A DNA stretch of 64,000 bases from DASSUW01 sp963806395 (GTDB lineage: Bacteria; Actinomycetota; Thermoleophilia; Solirubrobacterales; Solirubrobacteraceae), in NCBI GenBank assembly GCA_963806395.1, contig CAWDYI010000003.1, positions 62,001 through 126,000 of the forward strand. Reading direction: 5' to 3'. The notes beneath the pieces are model-generated. The model did not search any database. It was given only the letters and a program-made list of their open reading frames with translations, and was not told the DNA's origin. The position numbers were made by a program, and so were the translations under genes. Each line of letters begins with the position of its first letter. Position 1 is the first letter of the stretch. Shown here piece by piece: positions 58,559 through 64,000 of this stretch.

Positions 58559-59140
58559 ATGGCAGCAGCCGCTGAGCCGTTCACGGCGATCGGGCCGCGG
58601 GTACGGGCGCTGCGGGAGGCGATGGACCTGTCACTGCGCGACCTCGCCGAGCGCTCCGGCGTCTCGGCTCCGATGCTCTCTCAGGTCGAGCGGGGCGAGA
58701 CCAGCCCGACGCTCCAGGTGGCCGCTCGCATCGCCGCCGGGCTGGAGCTGCGGCTGTCGCAGCTCCTTCGGCTGGACGAGGGCGGCGTGGTCAGCGTCGT
58801 GCACGCCGGCGAAGGGCGCCGCGGCGGCGCCGACGGCCACCACTACGAGATCCTCACCCCGCCGCTGCCGGGCATGCGCGCCGAGCTCTCGCGCCACCGG
58901 CTGACTCCGGACGCCGTCACCGGCGGGCCGGGCGATCCGCCGATCCACGAGCCGGGCGCGCGCGAGACCGCGGTGGTCGAGGCCGGCGTCGTCATCCTCG
59001 AGGTCGACGGCCAGCGCCACCGGCTCGTCACCGGCGACTGCGTGACCTTCGACGCCGATCTTCCCCACCACTTCGAGAATCCCGGAAAGGAGGAGGCCGT
59101 CCTGCTTGCCGTCGTGTCGGCGGGACTCCGACGCTCATGA
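58559..59140 (+). CDS. XRE-family regulator with cupin domain
   Basis: 193 residues: helix-turn-helix (RVRALREAMDLSLRDLAERSGVSAPMLSQVERGETSPTLQVAARIAAGL) and a cupin domain (VEAGVVILEVDGQRHRLVTGDCVTFDADLPHHFENPG, with HH ligand-like residues). Divergent from the Nramp-like transporter and overlapping leuC by four bases, so it may control both uptake and leucine synthesis, or be co-transcribed with leuCD by chance. Confidence 0.88.
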   Translation: MAAAAEPFTAIGPRVRALREAMDLSLRDLAERSGVSAPMLSQVERGETSPTLQVAARIAAGLELRLSQLLRLDEGGVVSVVHAGEGRRGGADGHHYEILTPPLPGMRAELSRHRLTPDAVTGGPGDPPIHEPGARETAVVEAGVVILEVDGQRHRLVTGDCVTFDADLPHHFENPGKEEAVLLAVVSAGLRRS

Positions 59141-60504
59141 CTCCGAGCACCCTCTTCGACAAGATCTGGGCGGCCCACGAGGTGGCGCCCAACCTCATCT
59201 ACATCGACCTGCACCTCGTCCACGAGGTCACGAGCCCGCAGGCGTTCGACGGGCTGCGCCTTGCCGACCGTCGCGTTCGCCGGCCCGATCGCACGCTCGC
59301 CACCGCGGACCACAACGTGCCGACGGACGGGACGCCTGTGGCGGCCCGGATCCGCGACGAGCTCTCGCGCGTGCAGGTCGAGACGCTCGAGCGCAACTGC
59401 GAGGAGTTCGGGATCCCCCTGTACTCGATCGGCTCGGACCGGCAGGGGATCGTGCACGTGATCGGTCCGGAGCTGGGGGTGACCCAGCCGGGCATGACGA
59501 TCGTCTGCGGCGACTCTCACACCGCCACCCACGGCGCGTTCGGCGCGCTCGCGTTCGGGATCGGCACGAGCGAGGTCGAGCACGTGCTCGCCACCCAGTG
59601 CCTCGGCCAGCGCAAGCCGCGCAGCATGCGCATCAATTACAGCGGCGAGCTCGGCTTCGGCGTCACGTCGAAGGACCTGATCCTCGGCACGATCGGCCAG
59701 ATCGGCACGAACGGCGCGGCCGGGCACGTGGTCGAGTACGCCGGCCCGGTGATCGAGGGGCTCTCGATGGAGGGCCGGATGACGATCTGCAACATGACGA
59801 TCGAGGGAGGCGGGCGCGCCGGGATGGTGGCGCCCGACGACACGACGTTCGAGTGGGTCGAGGGCCGCGCGGGAGCGCCGGAGGACTTCGACGCCGCCGT
59901 GGCCGCCTGGCGCGAGCTGCGGACCGACGACGGCGCGCCGTTCGACACCGAGCTCGAGGTCGACGCGGACGCGCTCTCGCCGCTCGTCACCTGGGGCACG
60001 AACCCCGGCATGGTCGTCCCGGTCACCGATTCGGTGCCCCAGCCGAACGGCGACAGCGACGAGCGCGCGCTGAAGTACATGGGCCTCGAGGCCGGCACGC
60101 CGATCGCCGAGATCCGCCTCGACCGCGTGTTCATCGGCTCGTGCACGAACTCGCGGATCGGCGACCTGCGGGCAGCCGCCGACGTGGTCAAGGGCCGCCG
60201 CGTGGCGTCGTCGGTGAGCGCGATGGTGGTCCCGGGCTCCCAGCAGGTGGCCGTCCAGGCCGAGTCCGAGGGGCTCGACGAGGTCTTCCGCGCCGCCGGC
60301 TTCGACTGGCGCACGGCCGGCTGCTCGATGTGCCTGGGCATGAACCCGGACATCCTGCAGCCGGGCGAGCGCTGCGCGTCGACCTCCAACCGCAACTTCG
60401 AGGGGCGCCAGGGCCGTGGCGGGCGCACCCACCTCGTCTCGCCCCAGATGGCCGCCGCGGCCGCCATCGAGGGTCACTTCGTCGACATCAGGGAGTGGAG
60501 CTGA
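59137..60504 (+). CDS. leuC: 3-Isopropylmalate dehydratase, large subunit
   Basis: 455 residues, 4Fe-4S aconitase-family subunit. The cysteine ligands are in IGSCTNSRIGDLRAAA and GCSMCLGMNPD; GDSHTATHGAFGALAFGIGTSEVEHVLATQ and SNRNFEGRQGRGGRTHLVSP are typical. ATG overlaps the XRE-cupin stop, and its own stop overlaps leuD (TGATG). Confidence 0.96.
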   Translation: MTPSTLFDKIWAAHEVAPNLIYIDLHLVHEVTSPQAFDGLRLADRRVRRPDRTLATADHNVPTDGTPVAARIRDELSRVQVETLERNCEEFGIPLYSIGSDRQGIVHVIGPELGVTQPGMTIVCGDSHTATHGAFGALAFGIGTSEVEHVLATQCLGQRKPRSMRINYSGELGFGVTSKDLILGTIGQIGTNGAAGHVVEYAGPVIEGLSMEGRMTICNMTIEGGGRAGMVAPDDTTFEWVEGRAGAPEDFDAAVAAWRELRTDDGAPFDTELEVDADALSPLVTWGTNPGMVVPVTDSVPQPNGDSDERALKYMGLEAGTPIAEIRLDRVFIGSCTNSRIGDLRAAADVVKGRRVASSVSAMVVPGSQQVAVQAESEGLDEVFRAAGFDWRTAGCSMCLGMNPDILQPGERCASTSNRNFEGRQGRGGRTHLVSPQMAAAAAIEGHFVDIREWS

Positions 60505-61073
60505 TGGAACCGGTCACGCTCGTCTCCGGTGACGTCAGCGTCCTCGACCGCGCCGACGTCGACACGGACCAGATCATCCCCAAGCAGTTCCTCAAGCGCG
60601 TCGAGCGGACCGGCTTCGGCGAGTTCCTGTTCTTCGACTGGGCGAAGGAGGACGGCTGGGACCTGCCCTCCAACCCGATCCTCGCCGCCGGCCCGAACTT
60701 CGGCTGCGGCTCCTCGCGCGAGCACGCGCCGTGGGCGCTGCAGGACTACGGCTTCAGGGCGGTCGTGTCGGCGAGCTTCGCGGACATCTTCTTCAGCAAC
60801 TGCACGAAGATCGGGCTGCTTCCGGTGCAGATCCCCGACGACGACGTGCACGCGATGATGCGGGCGGGCAGCGCGGAGATCGACCTCGAGGCGCTCGAGG
60901 TCCGCTTCGACGGCCGCGCGGTCCCGTTCGAGCTCGACGGCGAGACCCGCCACCGGCTCCTGAACGGCCTCGACGACATCGCCCTGACGCTCCAGCAGGG
61001 CGACGAGATCGACGCGTACGAGCGCGACGGCGAGCGCGCCGGCCCGGACACCACGAACCTCAAGGGGGTCTGA
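60504..61073 (+). CDS. leuD: 3-Isopropylmalate dehydratase, small subunit
   Basis: 189 residues. The swivel domain has DTDQIIPKQFLKRV, NFGCGSSREHAPWAL, FSNCTKIGLLPVQI and the C-terminal DIALTLQQGDEIDAYE. The last residues (LKGV) and the TGA stop (61071-61073) lie inside a GGGGGTCTGACCCCC palindrome, which suggests the repeat replaced or extended the original end of the gene. Confidence 0.95.
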   Translation: MEPVTLVSGDVSVLDRADVDTDQIIPKQFLKRVERTGFGEFLFFDWAKEDGWDLPSNPILAAGPNFGCGSSREHAPWALQDYGFRAVVSASFADIFFSNCTKIGLLPVQIPDDDVHAMMRAGSAEIDLEALEVRFDGRAVPFELDGETRHRLLNGLDDIALTLQQGDEIDAYERDGERAGPDTTNLKGV

Positions 61074-61110
61074 CCCCCGTTAGGGCGCCCTGACAGGGGT
61101 CTGACCCCTG
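61064..61110. repeat. Composite palindromic element at the leuD 3' end
   Basis: 15-bp palindrome centred at 61071 (61064-61078), TTAGGGCGCCCT (61080-61091), and 17-bp palindrome CAGGGGTCTGACCCCTG (61094-61110). Block order and content match the 18181-18243 element. It can form strong hairpins and may also end leuCD transcription. Confidence 0.78.
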
Positions 61111-61137
61111 AAGCTGCTCGCTGATACAACGCGGGGC

Positions 61138-61836
61138 ATGCTCGACTTCGCCGCCTTCGACGCGCTCACGTTCGACTGCTACGGCACGCTGATCGACTGG
61201 GAGACGGGCATCGCCGATGCCCTGCGGCCGATCGCCGCCGCCCACGGGTCCGAGGCCGGCGACGACATGCTGCTGGAGGCGTTCGCGCGCCACGAGGCGG
61301 CGCTCGAGGCCGGCCCGTACCGGACCTACCGCGACGTCCTGGCCGGTGCTCTGCGCGGGGTGGCCGCGGATCTCGGGTTCGAGCCCGCGGAGGACGAGGT
61401 GGTCACGTTCTCGGGCTCGGTCGCCGACTGGCCGGCGTTCCCGGACTCGGCCGCGGCGCTGGCGACGCTGAAGAAGCGCTTCCGGCTCGGCGTGATCACC
61501 AACTGCGACGACGACCTCTTCGCGCACTCCAACCGGCGGCTCGGCGTCGAGTTCGACTGGGTCGTCACGGCGCAGCAGGCTCGCGGGTACAAGCCGAATC
61601 CGGCGAACTTCGTGTTCGCGTTCGAGCGCATCGACGTGCCGCGCGAGCGGATCCTGCACGTCGCCCAGAGCCTGTTCCACGACCACGTGCCGGCGAAGGC
61701 GCTCGGCATGACGACCGTGTGGATCAACCGCCGTCAGGGCCGCGCCGGCTTCGGCGCGACGCCGCCCGCGGAGGCGGTGCCCGACCTCGTCGTGCCGGAC
61801 ATGCGGTCGTTCGCGGCGCTCACCGAACGGCCATGA
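61138..61836 (+). CDS. HAD-superfamily hydrolase (haloacid dehalogenase type II-like)
   Basis: 232 residues. Motif I LTFDCYGTLIDW (Asp nucleophile), motif II ITNCDDD, motif III lysine in GYKPNPANFVF, motif IV less clear (HDHVPAKALGM). The DCYGTL form fits class I/II 2-haloacid dehalogenases and phosphoglycolate-type phosphatases. ATG follows the leuD repeat by 28 bases. Confidence 0.85.
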   Translation: MLDFAAFDALTFDCYGTLIDWETGIADALRPIAAAHGSEAGDDMLLEAFARHEAALEAGPYRTYRDVLAGALRGVAADLGFEPAEDEVVTFSGSVADWPAFPDSAAALATLKKRFRLGVITNCDDDLFAHSNRRLGVEFDWVVTAQQARGYKPNPANFVFAFERIDVPRERILHVAQSLFHDHVPAKALGMTTVWINRRQGRAGFGATPPAEAVPDLVVPDMRSFAALTERP

Positions 61837-64000
61837 ACCGGGCGAGCTCGGCGCGGCGGCGGATCCCGAGCTTGCGGAACACGTTGCGGAGGTGGTGCTC
61901 GACCGTCTTCGCGCTCACGAACAGCGCCGCCGCGGCCTCCCGGTTCGTGAGCCCTTGCGCGACGAGCTGGGCGACGCGCAGCTCGTGCGGGGTCAGCTCC
62001 GCCTCGCGCTCGGGCGCCGCGCGGGTCGTCGCGCCGGCGATTCGCAGCTCACGCCGCGCGCGCTCGGCGAACGGGGGTGCCTCGACCTGCTCGAAGCCGG
62101 CCACCGCGGCGCGCAGCTGCTCGCGCGCCTCGTCGCGCCGGTCCTGCTCGCGCAGCCACTCTCCGAACGCCAGGTGGGTGCGCGCGAGCTCGAACGGCGC
62201 CGGGCCGGCCGCGTGGAGCTCGAGCGCGGCCTGGAAGTGCGCCTCCGCCTCCGCGGGTGGTGCGATCTGCGCGCGCACGCGCTCGAGCGTCGCCGGCGCG
62301 ATCCGCCGGTGCTCGATCGTATGCGCGTAGTCCTCGACGAGCGCGGCGGCGTCGTCGCGGCGGCCCGCGCGCATGTAGGCGTCGATCAGGTGCGGCGCCC
62401 ACAGCACGTTGCTCGGCAGCGCCTCGGCGCGGACGAGCTCCAGTCGCTCGACCGCCTCGTCCGGGCGATCGGACGTGACGGCGAGCATCCCGAGCGCGTA
62501 GCGCGCGTAGATCGCCGGCAGCGGCAGGCTGCGCCGGTCCGCGAGTGCGATCGCCTGCGCGGCGGCGTCCTCGGCCGCTTCGGTGTCGCCGTGCCAGGCG
62601 CGGACCGTCGCGAGGATGCCGAGCGCGATCACCAGCGCCGGGTCCTGGCCCGTCTGCTCGGCGAGCGCGACCGCCTCCTCGGCGTCGGCCAGCGCACGGC
62701 CGTAGCGACCGAGGAAGAGGTTGCCCTGCGCGCGCGCCGCGAGCGGGTAGGGGAGAGCACCGACCGACGCCGACTCGCGGCCGGCGGCCACGAGCCGGTC
62801 GAGCAGCTCGACGCCACGCTCGTACTCCTCGATCCACAGCCAGCCGTGGCCCGCCAGCGCGACCACCTCGGGCGCGAGCGAGAGCGCCACGCCGAGGTCG
62901 CGCCCGAGCCGCCGCTCGCCCTCCTCCAGCAGCGCCCTGCCGGCTGCGACGTCCGGGACCGTCATCCGCGCGGCCCCCGCCGACAGCTGGGCGAGCGCGC
63001 TCAGCAGCTCCTCGTCGCCGGCGAGCGCGAGCGCACGCTCGGCGTCGGCCAGCCAGCCGCGGTGGTCACGCACCGCCATCGAGCCGAGCGAGGAGAGGAG
63101 CAGCAGCATCGCCGCCATCGGCGGCGCCTCGTCCTGGAGTCGGCGCGCCTGTGAGCGCAGCAGCTCGCGTGCCTCGGCGGTGCGCCCGGTACGCAGGGCG
63201 AGCTGCGCACGCAGCGTCCGCAGGTCGGCCGCGACCGCGCTGACGTCGCCGCTCTCGGCGATCGCCAGCACGCGCTCGGCCTGCTCGAGCCGCGCCAGCC
63301 CGACCTCCGGATGGCCGGCCGGGAGCAGGTCGCGCGCGGCCTCGACGAGCCGGCGGGCGCGCTCCACCGGGCTCGGGGAGAGCTCGGCGGCGCGCAGGTG
63401 CGCGTGCGCGGCGGGCGCGAACCCGGTGCGTGCGCGGGCGGCCTGCGCCGCACGCTCGAGCGCGGCGGCCACCGACTCGTCGGGCAGCGCGGTCGCGGCG
63501 GCGAGCTGCCAGGCACGCTGGGGATCGTCCTCGGACAGCGCGCGCGCCACCGCGCGGTGGGCGGCGCGGCGCTCGACGATGGTGCCGCCGTGGTAGGCGG
63601 CCGCGCGCAGCAGCGGGTGCCGGAACGCGACCTCGCCCGGGCCTAGCGTGACGATCCCCGCCGCCTCCGCGGACTCGAGCGCCGCGACGTCGAGCCCGGC
63701 CGCGGCCAGCGCGCGCACGACGACGTCGCCGCGCCGCACCTCGGCGGCGGCGGCCACGAGCAGCGCGCGGCGGGTGTCGTCCGGGAGCGTCCCCAGGCGG
63801 CGTGCGAGCACGCGCTCGAGCGTCGAGCCCGGCGGCAGCGGCCCTTCGATCGGAGCGCGTCCCTCCAGCTCGTCGCGCGACAGCAGCGCGGGGATCTCGC
63901 GCAGCGCGAGCGGGTTGCCGGCCGCGGTCGCCAGCACGCGCCGCGCGACGTGCTCGGGAACGGGCTGGTCGCGGCCCGCGTGCAGCAGCTCCTGCGCCCG
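61820..64000 (-). CDS. Large LuxR-family regulator (LAL type), 5' truncated by window
   Basis: At least 726 residues are visible. The C-terminus has a GerE-type helix-turn-helix (ELTPHELRVAQLVAQGLTNREAAAALFVSAKTVEHHLRNVFRKLGI). Before it lies a long helical-repeat region (TPR-like, about residues 150-620). The N-terminal part visible at the edge (NPLALREIPALL, LARRLGTLPDDTRRALLVAAA) is the end of an AAA-type ATPase module as in MalT/LAL regulators; the Walker A is outside the window. Confidence 0.9.
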   Translation of the reverse strand, partial: RAQELLHAGRDQPVPEHVARRVLATAAGNPLALREIPALLSRDELEGRAPIEGPLPPGSTLERVLARRLGTLPDDTRRALLVAAAAEVRRGDVVVRALAAAGLDVAALESAEAAGIVTLGPGEVAFRHPLLRAAAYHGGTIVERRAAHRAVARALSEDDPQRAWQLAAATALPDESVAAALERAAQAARARTGFAPAAHAHLRAAELSPSPVERARRLVEAARDLLPAGHPEVGLARLEQAERVLAIAESGDVSAVAADLRTLRAQLALRTGRTAEARELLRSQARRLQDEAPPMAAMLLLLSSLGSMAVRDHRGWLADAERALALAGDEELLSALAQLSAGAARMTVPDVAAGRALLEEGERRLGRDLGVALSLAPEVVALAGHGWLWIEEYERGVELLDRLVAAGRESASVGALPYPLAARAQGNLFLGRYGRALADAEEAVALAEQTGQDPALVIALGILATVRAWHGDTEAAEDAAAQAIALADRRSLPLPAIYARYALGMLAVTSDRPDEAVERLELVRAEALPSNVLWAPHLIDAYMRAGRRDDAAALVEDYAHTIEHRRIAPATLERVRAQIAPPAEAEAHFQAALELHAAGPAPFELARTHLAFGEWLREQDRRDEAREQLRAAVAGFEQVEAPPFAERARRELRIAGATTRAAPEREAELTPHELRVAQLVAQGLTNREAAAALFVSAKTVEHHLRNVFRKLGIRRRAELARFMAVR

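Noticed and set aside
1..64000. tRNA, rRNA, CRISPR array, phage or transposase genes
   Set aside because: No cloverleaf, rRNA signature, spaced direct repeats or recognisable transposase/integrase was seen on either strand.

Overview
The window is a very GC-rich, densely packed bacterial chromosome segment. Short intergenic gaps, frequent ATGA/GTGA start-stop overlaps and -10-like hexamers lying 6-12 bases before start codons (leaderless mRNAs) suggest a high-GC actinobacterium. The mixture of menaquinone, ergothioneine (EgtB/EgtD), CarH/LitR-type and DUF4389 genes fits a deep branch such as Thermoleophilia (Solirubrobacterales). That placement is inferred from gene content, not measured. I see no phage, insertion sequence with a transposase, CRISPR array, rRNA or tRNA.

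Layout. 1-9.2 kb: gatA (5' cut) and gatB, an ACT-domain protein, small membrane/zinc-ribbon proteins, ilvB-ilvN, a secreted protein and menF. 9.2-17.7 kb: PRC-barrel and membrane proteins, a GNAT enzyme, then a minus-strand run menD, small protein, egtB, egtD, DUF4389 gene, with menH and a secreted sugar-dehydrogenase-like protein beside it. 17.8-24.9 kb: a kelch-like lipoprotein, a XRE-cupin regulator divergent from azlCD, a subtilase, a lipoate ligase family gene, and an ECF sigma factor divergent from a B12-binding MerR regulator (LitS/LitR-like). 25-29.9 kb: menC-menA-menB divergent from menE-methyltransferase. 30-36.4 kb: ilvC, a DUF4190 protein, a serC-like aminotransferase with serA, and an ABC-2 exporter with its own XRE regulator. 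36.6-51.7 kb: an HD-GYP protein, a spermidine/putrescine ABC transporter (potABCD order A-D-B-C) with an aldehyde dehydrogenase and divergent PucR, a MarR/cupin pair, GST, GNAT, and an aldolase, aminotransferase, FAD-oxidase run. 51.7-64 kb: a methyltransferase, a secreted trypsin-like protease, a STAS/anti-sigma-kinase pair, a leucine leader peptide with leuA, patatin, cupin-TPR, an Nramp-like transporter divergent from a XRE-cupin regulator that leads into leuC-leuD, a HAD hydrolase and a large LuxR regulator cut by the window end.

Together the genes cover branched-chain amino acid synthesis (ilvBNC, leuACD) and export (azlCD), almost all of menaquinone synthesis in three pieces (menF, D, H / C, A, B, E and a candidate methyltransferase), serine synthesis, and polyamine import and oxidation.

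Three things stand out. (1) Six recognisable genes (egtD, egtB, menD, menH, a sugar dehydrogenase and an Nramp-like transporter), plus the start of a GNAT gene, are broken by frameshifts. Nearly all are explained by loss of one GC dinucleotide from an alternating GC tract, and 13 of 14 lie in 10.1-16.8 kb. A consensus error is more likely than decay because menD should be essential. (2) A dispersed palindrome family built on GGGGTCAGACCCC (with TTAGGGCGCCC arms) sits at four loci, once in frame inside a coding gene and once supplying the leuD stop codon. (3) A 19-bp inverted repeat bounds a 163-bp intergenic element with an internal hairpin, and part of the motif recurs 24 kb away.
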